Assembly (NCBI GenBank): GCA_905221605.1
Contig: CAJNDS010000456.1
Coordinates: forward strand, 35,001 to 99,000
Direction of reading: 5' to 3'
Origin: Symbiodinium natans
Taxonomy: Eukaryota > Sar > Dinophyceae > Suessiales > Symbiodiniaceae
DNA: 64,000 nt
Position 1 is the first letter of the stretch. The number at the start of each line of letters is the position of its first letter. A program made the translations under genes and the position numbers. Shown piece by piece: positions 1-10,904 of the stretch. The notes below the pieces were generated by a model. It saw nothing but the letters and a program-made list of their open reading frames with translations. It was not told the DNA's origin and made no database searches.

Positions 1-2915
1 TCGTCTACGTTTTCTTCTCGTCCTCTTCTCTGTCCTCTTCTCTCTCCTCTGCCTTTTCTGCTCTTTTGCTCAGGTTAATTCCATTGGGGGGTGGGTCGAT
101 GTGGCAGGATTTCAGGGCCGAGCAAATGCGGACTAAAATCGTATTTGGGGGACCTGACCGAGCTCGACTACTTGGTGTTCAAGAAGGGTTTTTGCTGTGC
201 CGTGCCGTTGTGGCTCCTTGAGAGGGGCCGTGACGATAGCGAAGGCCCCTGAAGGCCGGGAAGCCGCAGCTTGAATCCACACATCGAGTTCTTCCCCTTT
301 GACACCTGAATTCAATCATCTGCCTAGAAGGCGCTCACCATCTTCTTTTGCTTTCTATGAAGAAGGTCGGTTTTGGGCGCCCTTGAGGGTTGCTGAGGGC
401 GGTGGGGTATTCGAGAATGGGTCTTCACTAAAACGCCGCACCCGCTACCGCAGGGTCAGCACGCGAAGATCCACGATGTCTCGGGCGATCCTGTTGACCC
501 ATTCAACGCAATGCAAGAAGACGAATCGGGAGTACATTCCAGCAATACTGTGGAGGTTTCTCCGAGCACGACTGCGTATTGGGACAATGGATGATCATGT
601 AAATGTTCAAGTAAGTAAAGCCCGTGGAGAAACTCACCTGGCTGTCGACGTTCTGTTGTGATTTGTATTCATTTGGTCCAAAGACCAGTTCAAGATTCAA
701 CTGCTTGTATCCGTTTGCTTTTGCGACTCACTCTTTTGATAAAAGTCTCTGTTCACGTGAACTAGCTCGGAAACCTTGGTTTGTGCTCATGAAGATGAGT
801 TGAGGTGTGGGGGTGTGGCGTGTTGCTGCATCCGAACAAGAAGATGTGGTAAACCAAAATCACTTGGTGGTTGCAAACACTGGCTGCAGTCAACTGTCGT
901 GCCTGTCACTAGCCAGAGTTGGTGATGGCTTTTCGGTAGTAGATGCACAAAAAGACCGAGGTTCGCGTTCACATATCGTAGCTGTCCTGTTCTGGTACGA
1001 ATGTCCGCAAGAATCCATCATGCATCCGTAAAAGGATGTGGCCAGCAGCTTCCCTGTATGTTTGGGGTTCCGCGTTCCATAGTCCGTAATGAGGCTACGC
1101 AGGAAGAGGCGATGGAGCCCATTGATTTCACGACGTCTTCAAGGAACACATGATTCTAAGTATTTCTCTGCTTGTGTGCTCGCATGTGGCATGCGTTTAG
1201 GACAACATTACCTGGAAAAGAGTGGCAATACGTGAAAGAGCATGGGCCCTGGCCTGACGGGAGTAACGAAGGTGGCAAAAGGTCTGCCCCAGTTTGCTTC
1301 GTCGAATCTCGGGCGGGTCAGGCCTTCTCGCGCTTCGGTCAGCAAAGGAAGGCCTTCGTGAAAGCACGAGGTGATGGTCGTGCTACCCTCTTGGCACGGC
1401 TGGGATGGTCGGTCATGGAAGTCATGGAGGTCAGTGGAGGGTCCGCCGTTGCCGCGCCCTTGCTCCTTTTGCGGGCCCTGAATGCCCGAAGGCGGAGTTC
1501 CACTGGAAACCGATCGAAGGTTACGAGATGGAACTGCCTTCGAGGGCGACGTTCACATAGAAGGCCAAAGCCTTCCGGCTTGCGTACATGCTGCACATGC
1601 TGCATTCTTTCAATGGGTACCCGAGTAACGGACCAGGTACGCACAGCCCAAGTGGCGATTCGTAGCAGTACAGGACATCACGGAGCACTGCTTGACACTG
1701 CACGCATGGAGCATGTTGAACAGGATGCCTGGGGACTCCCCTCACTGGACGACGGTTGGTAGGGACCGCTGACGGACCCATTGTCGACGCGTCGCTGGGC
1801 CACGCTTCCCTGTCCATGTTCATGAAAAGACTCCTGAATATGATCCTCTTAAAAACCCAATAAGGAAACTGTGAAAGTTCCCAGGGGCCCTACCTACCTA
1901 GCAACTTGTATGGTTTCCTCAACCTTCCAGCCCAAACCTGCCTTTGTTGCAGCTCGTTGCCTTCGATATTGGTTTTGGGTCTATGCCATGGCGAGACCTG
2001 AGGGGTCGCATCTACGGAGGTGTTTGGACATAGACGTACGGACCCAAGAGGAGCCCTAAACCATAAGACCTAAACCCGTTAAGGTAGAGCAGAGCCTCAT
2101 GAATGAAGTTTGCGCCGAGGGTTGGAGTGTTGCCTCTCATTTCTATGACAAAGCTTCAATATGAGATGGAGAGCAGCCCATACAGCTCCTTCGGAAGGAC
2201 TTTTGACGGCGCATTGGCCTTTTTGGTCCATCTGATGTGTTAAGTAGAAGTGTCTACCGCTCGGGACGGCCGCCTAAACATGAGGGCCTGCCAGACAAAA
2301 AACACAGACAAGCATTACAGACAGTAAGATACAGACACGTTCAGACACTCAGCGACCCGTTCGTTGGTGACACAATGCGGCTTGTAGGAGAAGCACCCTC
2401 CAAACCCAATACCTTGCGCCCCGAAAACCTCACCTCCACCAAAAGTCTGTTGCTTGCAGTACAAGCTGTTGCATCATTCTTCCACCAGGGCAGCCTGCTG
2501 ATTGCTCCCGCAAGCCCAAGGACCCCACTACTACTACAGCAAAGGTTTGTAACAATTCAACACCATGGAAAAAGTATCAAGCTTCGAGCGAAACATGAAC
2601 TTTGGCGAACACTCCCAACAGAGTTGTGCTTTACCTGCGTTTCGTGCACGCACCTTGTCCAGCACGGCCCCTGTCCCACAGAGCAAAAGCAAAACATGAA
2701 CTTCAGTTGGGCGTGCTGCTAGTACAGGCTGGGTGACATCCGACTTCATACAGTTGTCCTAGTTTTTCGTGTGCAAAATTCCGCTGTTAGGATTTAGGCA
2801 GCGGTTTCCAGCGCTGGCTCCGCCATGTCAGTGCAACCTCGCTTTGACCGTTCGCACAAGCCACTCTCACTGCACTCAGAGAAAGAGAGTGGCAGAAGGA
2901 GTGCAGGCCATAAGG
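1..2915. other. gene-poor stretch, nothing supported
   Basis: I see no open frame with recognisable protein character. The short frames on both strands have no family motif and no convincing splice context. A small C-rich telomere-like patch (cctaaacc, then cctaaaccc) lies near 2056-2080. The region is treated as intergenic or intronic. Confidence 0.5.
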
Positions 2916-2919
2916 AGAG

Positions 2920-2957
2920 GGCAAAAGGAGATGGCAAAAGGAGATGGCAAAAGGGGG
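2920..2957 (+). repeat. 13-bp purine-rich tandem repeat, 3 copies
   Basis: The unit GGCAAAAGGAGAT occurs at 2920 and 2933, and a variant at 2946 runs into a G-rich tract. It is a short purine microsatellite with no coding role seen. Confidence 0.85.
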
Positions 2958-2959
2958 GA

Positions 2960-5900
2960 AGGGGGGGGAAGTGAGACCAGCTCCAGGAAGTTCCTCTCCC
3001 GTGCCGCTCAAAGCGCAGCCCGGGGGCCTCTTGGTGTTTTAAGACTCGTTTGACTCGTTTCCCCCCGCGCCTGCACGGTCCACTGACTTTACATATCTAC
3101 TTTTGGTGCGTATGGATCTCAGCACCGCAGCAACTGATGCCGGGGAGAACCGACTGCGGAAAATATCGAGTCAGAAGGAACTCGAGCTGAAAAGAGACGA
3201 AATGTTCAATGTCTGCCCTTCGGCGATTATGCACGGGAAGTTTTCTTGGGTTGTGGCAATGAATGCAAAAGTAAATCTAAAGATTAGTCTTCCGAAACAT
3301 GACACTTCAGAGGTTTTTCGTCTTGGAGAGTTAGCCGTTCTTCACTTTTGTGTTTCCTTTTTTTTTTTCTGAGGCAAGACATGAACAAACTAAATCGGGA
3401 AATCCCTTGATGACCGGCGCGAAATGTGGTTTTCCATAGCCAACTGTGCAAGAGGAGGCAATGGGTATCTTCCTTAGGCTGTCGGAGGGAACTGAATCCT
3501 GAGGTAGGGCCTGTCTTTGGAGGGGCCTGAATACTCTTACATGTGCTTCGTTTCAAAACGGGCTTCTGGAAACCATTAACTCCAGACGGAGAATTCGTCG
3601 GTGTGCCACCAAGGTAGCAAGCAATCGGAACTTGCATTGCTTCCAGAGCTTGCCTGGGCATTCGATTCTTTTAAATGCTGAGTTTACTCCTTTCCATGGT
3701 TTAATGCGTGATTAATTCCACATGGTAGCTGACATATCTCTGGAAGGAAAGCATGGTACTGATGAATATTGCCTGGCAGACAGGCACGGAAAAACTTGCT
3801 TTCGTTATTTCTGAAAAGTCCGTTCGCATAACGCAGTATCCTTCCTGTCATACATCTTAGAACTGGCGAAACGTCAAACGATAGGGGGTTTGCGCACGCA
3901 GGCTTCTGCAAAAATCACGATGAGATCTTTCAGTCTTCCCAATCGTATTGCAGCCCCAAAACCCAAACCCAGCGCGTCAAAGTGGAAGCAAAGCCCGCCC
4001 CGTAGCAGTTGCCAGGCCGGCGAGTTCACGAAGACATTGGCGCAAACCACAAGAGCTCTTTTCTGAGCACGGTGGCAGGCACGCAGGTCTTCGTTTCGAC
4101 CAGCTTTGTATTAGTCAACGCAGCTGAGCTCACATCAGGGCGCATCTGGAGTCCCACTGCCTCATTTCGACGTCCTTCCAGTGGGTGCGTTGGTGCCACA
4201 GGACACTGCAGAGCCTAAAATATGAACACAAGATGGGCGGATGCTTTCGGATGGCATTGCATCAGGACAACATGGATGGCATATGTTGCGGAGGCGGCGT
4301 AAAGTTCCCCTGAGTTCAACAGTGGAGCATAGGCTCTTGTTCATAGTCCTTGTTACGTCACCCCTTTGAAGTCTCTTGGTGCACAGCTTGCCCTGTTTTG
4401 CCGAAGGCTGAAACGGAAGCAGAATTTAAACCAAGAGGCAGAGGCTCGCAAAAAAGTGGTTCACGCATGGAGCATTGGAAGTTCACAACTCTTGAGCAAC
4501 ACTTCTGTTCTCTGTCTCTGTTTCACTGTGAACGTACGTATAAGAGTTCTCCATGCTGAGAGTTGAAAGTCTTATTTCTCAGCAACCGAGTATCGAATAA
4601 CAGTGGAGCGAGATGGATTTCAAGATAACAACATTTTTTGACCTCATCAGCGCCCGTTGTACAAAAGAGAACAAGAGAGTTTTTGCGCGAGCACAGTTGA
4701 CAGAAGCGTGGACGCGATGCGGAGAAAGGGTCGACTTTTGATATTAGGAGGGCACGTTCCCTTTAATCGTACGGACCCTTTCCAATACTTGACGCCGGTG
4801 CTGCGGTTGCCTCTAGCAGCAAGGCGCAGCAAGATGAGATAGCCCAACAAACACTGCCGGTTCCCATAGCTCTTTTCCACACGGCCGCATGGGTTCCTGT
4901 ACGTTCAAATGGTGGCTTCCAGGAGCTTTCGCGCACTTCCCAAGGCCAAGGCCAAACCCATCTTCGACCTGCATTCGTATTGCAGTTCCAGTTGCAGTTC
5001 CCGATTCTGTGACACCGTGACAGTGCCAGCCGTTTCCCCTCGTGAAGATCGTGGGACAACACTTACTTTCACCTTGAGATCACGAAAGACGACATGTCTC
5101 AGATCCAGCACATCACTGCAAGTGATATGGTCGGGGTTGGGATTCGTAGACACGTGTGCGATTTTGGGTGACGGATCCTGACTCTGTCGGCAACACGGCA
5201 GAAACTTGCAAAGTGGGGATGTGTCCAAGATGGTTTGGCACGGTGCGAAGCTGCATTTTGAACGTCAAAAGGATGCAAAAAAGGCAGCGAAGAATGACTG
5301 CTATGTGAAGCAGCATGAGGCTGAAAAGGAAGGTTTAGCATATCCCGTGATGGCCAGCAGCACACATAGCAACGTCAGACAGTGCGAGAATTATCACATT
5401 ACTGACACTTGCCAACGCTTGGAGAACGCTTGATGCTGGGGCTGCACAGACAACGTAACATACACAGACGCATATCTAACGAGTCTGACGAATGCTAACC
5501 GAACCACGCGTAGCCACGGCAAGGATTTTAGGAATATTAGATTAGGAACCGTTTAGGATGGCGGCTGCCAAAGTCCGAACAGGGCGCTGTTGCATTTGAG
5601 CGGGTCCTCCGTCGACATCTCTCAACAAACTTGTAGCCAGGGCAGTTGTGTACGTGTTCGAGACAGTGAGACAATTGCGGCGTTTGAATGTGGCAGGTTC
5701 TCTGCTATGTTCGTGGGAAAATCCTGAACATCGCTGCAGCAAAACTGGGCCGAAGAAGACTGACAAGGCACAGCAGAACCACCGTGGTTCACCTATATCA
5801 GTCACGAAGGGCAAGTGAGTTAAGCTGCGAGAATCTTCATTGCGTTCATTGCGTTTCAATCCTTCGTAGAGGTTTTTCAACGATTCAAGTGGAGAAAACC

Positions 5901-6530
5901 TCAACATGGAGCCTGGCGCCCAGACTCCGCTTCGGCACGTGCCAATGCAGGCTGCCTCCACCAATGTCAGGTCAGATGCGCATTCTGTGCGCAGCGCCGA
6001 GATGCTGACCATTCACCGTGCATGATATTCGCCGCCCTCGGGTGTAGGGGGTTATGGCCTGTTCGATCTTACTCAGTCAGTCCAGCTGGCTCTCCTGTAC
6101 TGCGGCTCGGGTCTACTGGTCCGGGTCTTCCACATCCGGAGAATCTCGTAAAGTTAAGTATTTCCTGGAGCGGCATGACCGCCCACCCGCAGCAGAGAAT
6201 CCCGCGCAAGCCTGTGGAGAAGAACGTGGAGTTTGCTGAGGGGCCTCCCGAGAAAGCACCACAGAGAATTCCACCGACTATAACTCACCCAAGAATCCCA
6301 CACAGCATCCCTCACAATCCTGCAAAGGTCCAGAGCACCAAGCCCCAGAAATCCTGCAGCTATCTCAAGTGGCCACCCTCAGAGAAACCTGTGGAATCTC
6401 GCAAAGTATCTCGGGTGTTGCCCAACCTCTGAGAATCCAACGAGAATGCCGGATTCTTCCTTGCCCGTCGAATATTTTGGGACTGTTGGGTTTGGGTGGG
6501 GCTGTGCGAGGTCAAAATTGTTCCCCCATT
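2960..6530. other. gene-poor stretch, nothing supported
   Basis: Open frames of up to about 156 codons occur, but none shows a recognisable domain. From about 6140 to 6440 the sequence is a loose minisatellite of related phrases (GAATCYCG, GAATCC), which keeps a Pro-rich frame of about 136 codons open. I judge that frame to be a by-product of the repeat. Confidence 0.45.
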
Positions 6531-6531
6531 T

Positions 6532-6549
6532 GGGGGGGGGGGGGGGGGG
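6532..6549 (+). repeat. poly-G run of 18
   Basis: Eighteen consecutive G residues are followed by a T run. Homopolymer G/C tracts of this size recur in the window (16728, 61418, 61769, 62219). They can form quadruplex structures and are prone to sequencing length error. Confidence 0.95.
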
Positions 6550-6940
6550 TTTTTTTCTCATGTCTACTAGGACCTTGCAGGTCAGGCTGTTGCTTTGACA
6601 GCTGTGGCACCTCCACCCACCATTCCGATCTGTTTGCAAGCTTACGGCTTCGGATCTTCGTGGCCAAACTGCAGAATGGCCAGAAATGCAACACTGTAGG
6701 TCAGAGCTACTTCCTAGCGAACATCGACAGGTCACAAAACGCTTGCCTTTCTCACAATCCTTCCGATGCATTTCTCTGAGGCCGTGCAAGTACGCAGAAA
6801 GAGCCCTTTGCAGAGGAGGATGAAGTCAGGACCAAAACAGTTGCACAAGCACCCTGGCATGTGGCAGGGCAGTAGCTTTCCCTGATAGTGCCTTTCTAAT
6901 TGTGCCCTGATAAACGGTCGACGCCGGGCATAGCGGGCGC

Positions 6941-6980
6941 ATGGCATCGCATGGCGGCGCATGGCGGCGCATGGCGGCGC
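6941..6980 (+). repeat. 10-bp tandem repeat, 4 copies
   Basis: ATGGCRNCGC is repeated four times; the first copy reads ATGGCATCGC and the other three ATGGCGGCGC. It is a short GC-rich minisatellite. Confidence 0.9.
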
Positions 6981-6984
6981 TTGG

Positions 6985-9590
6985 GCAGGATGCTGGGCAT
7001 GCTCTGCTGGGGAGGCATTCGAAATTATACCAGCAGGGCCCCCAGAAAGCGGCGTTGAGTGCAAGGAGTGACGCGTGCACAAGGTGTGTCATCGGAGAAT
7101 GAGAGAGCACTCTGGCGTGGCAGGCGGCGGAGGGAGGTGGAAGCAGAACTCAAGCAAGAGTTCAGCTTGTGCGAGGCTTGACAATTTCACCAGTTTTCAC
7201 CCGGTGTGACACGTTGTGTCACCCGACTCCGGCATGCAGAGAACTTGCAACATCAAGCATCACGTCCATAAGGCCAGAGGAGGCGACAGCAGTTTTACGC
7301 GAGTTGAGATCGAGGCATTCCACCGCACCTGCGAGGTTGCAAGGAGGTTGCAAGGGCTTCATTTCGGAGTGGGGAAATCTGAAGCTTTGTTTTCTGTACC
7401 ATATCTTGCAAAGCGCGAACAGACGAACACATTGGAATGCACCAGCACTCACGCAAGAATCACTGTGAATTGAACCTCGAGCCGAGTTATATTGTCTTGC
7501 CATATTGAAGGCACATTCTAAAGGCATTTCCGGCAGAAGCTCTAGTTGACTTCCAGGGACGGAAGTCATTCACATCAGCGGGACCTAGCGAGTCTTTTGA
7601 CCTTGTTGCCCTTTTTGGCCTTGTTGGCCTCATGCCGGACATGTTGCCAAATACAATGAACTTTCCGGCACTACGGGGTGGCGCTGCACAGCGTCGCTGG
7701 CAGATGTCGTTAGTTACCATGACCTGCAGCAGTTGGAACGTGAATCGTGTGTTTGGGGTGGAAGCTGTCCCGATGCTGGGTGTGCGATGTGAAGCAAAGG
7801 CGACGTGTCAAGCGCTTCGCTTTGATATCCGCAAGTGGGGGCTCTGCCTCACTGGCGCCCAGTGAAGCAGGCTCAGTGGGGGTGGACAATATACCTGCAG
7901 AATCGCAACAGGCAGCCCATGGCAGCCCATGGCAGCCCGACAAACTAAACGACCTCAACAACTCAGCATACCAAACTGCTCATCGGATGTCTTGGATGCC
8001 TCATGCAAGCAGGACAGCAGGGAGGCAACGATTCTGGTAAAGCTTTGAGCAGCAAGTTCGGATGCAAGACACTGCAGGCAACAGAAAGGCAGCATTGCCA
8101 GAGGCCCAGAGGCACCCGACCCTTTTGCAAGGGACAGCAAGGGACTGAAGGCCGGACATCAAGGAATCCACAGCGTGAGCGGCGTTCGCAAGATTTCGCA
8201 AGCGGGTGTCGACCAGAGATTGCTTTTGCAAGCAGATGGGCTCTCGACGTCGAGTCGTTGGACATGGTAAGGTATGGTCGAACTTGTGAGTCTGGCAGTG
8301 TGGCAGGCCCTACGCGCATGTCTTCTGAGACTCTAAATGCCTTAATCTTGAAAGGTTCCTAAGCTTCAGCGCTTGCTCCCACCTACATGGGACGTTGCGT
8401 TCGCTTGGCGTCGTGAAGAACCTGTTCGCCATGCCGTCGCGATGCCGCGGCAGGCATTGCTCGTGATGGTTATGGCCAGTTATGGCCACCCTCATCGGGG
8501 GGTGGCCCAGACTTGCACGAGATTCCTTCGGATCGGCGAGACGCCTCATGCCATCCGGCACGGCTTGCTGCTCCCACGTGACGTTCGGAGGCTTCTGTGC
8601 ATCCCAGCATCAAGCAGTTCGCATCGATCAGCCCGACATCCTCACCATCGTGATCCATCGTGATCATCGCCATTGAAAGGCTCCGAGGACTCGCAGAAAC
8701 CGCTTCCAGAACTTGGGAAAAGCGGCGCGCGTTGTAACAGGGCCGAACGGCAATGGTTGGTCTTGAAGCTCTCGCGGGAGTGCGGCACATGCACCGAGAC
8801 TTAGGAAGTTAGGAGTGGGGTCGTTCCGCCACGCTTAAACAGTGAAGCGTTCGTTTGAGACAGCGTTTTGCACGTGTCCATTTTCTAAGACTTTTTTGGA
8901 GTGGCTTGGTGTGGGCCCTTTCAGAGTAAAAAAGGTAGCGTACCGATCAATGGATATCAAAGCACGCTGTTCTGCTGGCAAGGAAGGGTTGGAACATGAC
9001 GAAACATTTTGCAACTTGCTGTAGCTAAGTTGTACTATGTAGCGGTTTGGAACCACATTGGAGTAACACCCTCATCATGTACTCCGGATGTGGAGCAGAT
9101 GTGGCCTTTTGCGATAGTCAAAATCTGGAACAACGCCCCGACCCTGACGCTTCCGCGCTCCTTCCTTGCAGGCGTGCGACGCCAATCGGATGTCCTCCGC
9201 CAGTGCCGAAGCCGCGTGTTGGCGCCAGCCTGAGTGCGGCACTGCGGCAGTGCTTCAATCATGCTGGATACAGTCATGCGACAAGACACGGTTGCAGAGG
9301 AAAGTCGAAGTTGCACGGCCGGCATGCTTGGGTAAGGAGAAACTGGTAGGCAGGCAAGTGGATGCGGAAGTGCAAGTGTCCTGTGTGCTCCAAGTTTACG
9401 TAACATCCCGAAGCTTCGAGGGTTCGATATGACTTGCCGTAGACGACCTTCAGACTCAAGGAGTGCCTCAAGCCGAAACGCAATGGCCCGAGTCTCCCGA
9501 AGCGATGCCCTTCGGATACCTTGTGCTGCCAGACCCCGCCCCCCCCCGTGGTCCGGCCGCCCTTGTGGACCCCCCGCAGTGGGGGTTTGA
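6985..9590. other. gene-poor stretch, nothing supported
   Basis: No frame on either strand carries a recognisable motif. A 10-bp triplication sits at 7911 (annotated separately). Overlapping frames of about 120 codons near 8000-8360 and 9035-9400 mirror one another on both strands, as expected from balanced GC content rather than genes. Confidence 0.45.
7911..7940 (+). repeat. 10-bp tandem repeat, 3 copies
   Basis: GGCAGCCCAT is repeated three times; the last copy ends in GA instead of AT. Confidence 0.9.
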
Positions 9591-9591
9591 C

Positions 9592-9720
9592 GGGATTACG
9601 GGATATTACGGGTGGGCAAGGGTTTAAGGCTTTAGGGTTTGAGGGCAGGGTTTTCAAGTTTTTTGGAGGGTTTTGCCTCTCTCCGTGTGTGTGTTTTTTC
9701 CCCACCCTCGGTGTGGGGTT
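9592..9720 (+). repeat. degenerate telomere-like G-rich block
   Basis: Phrases such as gggattacggg, agggtttaagg and ctttagggtttg resemble diverged TTTAGGG units on the plus strand. The block lies directly before the 26-bp minisatellite. It is interpreted as interstitial telomere-like DNA, not a chromosome end. Confidence 0.6.
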
Positions 9721-9801
9721 GTTAGATTTTAAACTCAACTCTTCTCCTCGCCCGGAACTTTTTTCTCGCCCGGTCTACTTTTCGCTCATCCCAAAGTGTC
9801 C

Positions 9802-10031
9802 CTGGAGTGCCCAACCTCAGAGTGTCCCCGGAGTGCCCAGCCCCAGAGTCTCCCTGGAGTGCCCAACCCCAGAGTCTCCCTGGAGTGCCCAACCCCAGAG
9901 TGTCCCCGGAGTGCCCAGCCCCAGAGTATTTCTGGAGTGCCCAGTGGCAGAGTCCCTGAGTGCCCAACTCCACAGTGTCCCCGAGTGCCCAGCCCCAGAG
10001 TGTTCCTGGAGTGCCCAACCCCAGAGTATCT
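9802..10031 (+). repeat. 26-bp minisatellite, about 9 units
   Basis: The unit has the form CYGGAGTGCCCARCCCCAGA followed by GTNTCC. The first five units are exactly 26 bp (starts 9802, 9828, 9854, 9880, 9906); later ones lose one or two bases. Because 26 is not a multiple of 3, the array keeps several frames open on both strands. The overlapping frames of 70-185 codons here are therefore artefacts. A single related copy (gtgcccagctccagagt) lies near 13541-13558, inside the next telomere-like block. Confidence 0.92.
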
Positions 10032-10034
10032 CTA

Positions 10035-10764
10035 CCAAGAGAGGGTGGGGATGTTCGAAGTCAAATAATTTTACCTGATTTGATTAGGGCGTTGAGGGCG
10101 TTAGCGTTCTCAGAGTTTAGAGGACAGAGTTTGGGGGTTTCCGTGAGGCTTGTGATTCATTGTTGAGGGGGGGATACTGACACGGGACGCGGAACCATTC
10201 ATGGGCCACATCCTCTCACCACATTGCCTTTCATCACATTCCCCTTCGGTTGAGCGAGCTCATTCCGGTCACAGCGCTTCTGCAGCAAGTAGCTAGATGG
10301 TACATTGTGCAGCAGAAAGCATGGCTCGAATGGCTTGCAGGCCGCCCATTCCGAAGCCACTAGAGCCGCAGCATCGCCCACCTCGTCACATGCTCACTCT
10401 GCGCAGACTGCAGAGCCAATGAGTGTTACATCATGTTGCATCCTTTCAGTCGCTTTTGTGTTCAAGGATGGGGTATGCCAGACACTTCAGAGAACGATGC
10501 TGCAGATCAGGACCGGATACTGACATGGAAATTTGATGTCAGGGATGCCAAGTATTTCTGCCGTGTCAGGCACATTCACAAATCCCATGGTGGAAGTGTT
10601 CCACTCAGTCACTCAGGGGAACGCACGAACATTCTGACAGACTGGAGATTGCAAGTGACCAAGAGCGTGAACGGATTTCCGATCGAGTGTAAAGTGGCTA
10701 GAAGTTTGAAATCCGCATCTACTTCCAGATCACATCAAAGTCAACATCTACTCGTGCTGCCCGC
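10035..10764. other. no gene supported
   Basis: One plus-strand frame of about 137 codons (10433-10846) runs into the 10-bp repeat that follows. It shows no recognisable domain and is not annotated as a gene. Confidence 0.4.
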
Positions 10765-10770
10765 AAGCGG

Positions 10771-10810
10771 AAAAGGGCGGAAAAGGGCGGAAAAGGGCGG
10801 AAAAGGGCAG
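10771..10810 (+). repeat. 10-bp tandem repeat, 4 copies
   Basis: AAAAGGGCGG is repeated four times; the last copy ends in CAG. It lies just beyond the low-coordinate end of the decayed helicase. Confidence 0.9.
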
Positions 10811-10904
10811 TCCCACGTTGCCAAACGCACTCTGCAACTGACATAAACAGCGCCAGTATGGGACGGAAAGGGTCGTTGGCCAAAACATTCTCTTACTCCG
10901 GCCT

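Noticed and set aside
6022-6432. Pro-rich 136-codon frame
   Set aside because: It follows a loose GAATCC-type minisatellite, and an equally long frame overlaps on the other strand.
6505-6590. AGGTCA direct repeats around the G18 run, resembling an insertion with duplication
   Set aside because: The enclosed sequence has no terminal inverted repeats and does not match the introner copies. AGGTCA is short enough to recur by chance.
9521-10078. Open frames of up to 185 codons over the minisatellite
   Set aside because: They are created by a 26-bp repeat that reads open in several frames and have no domain.
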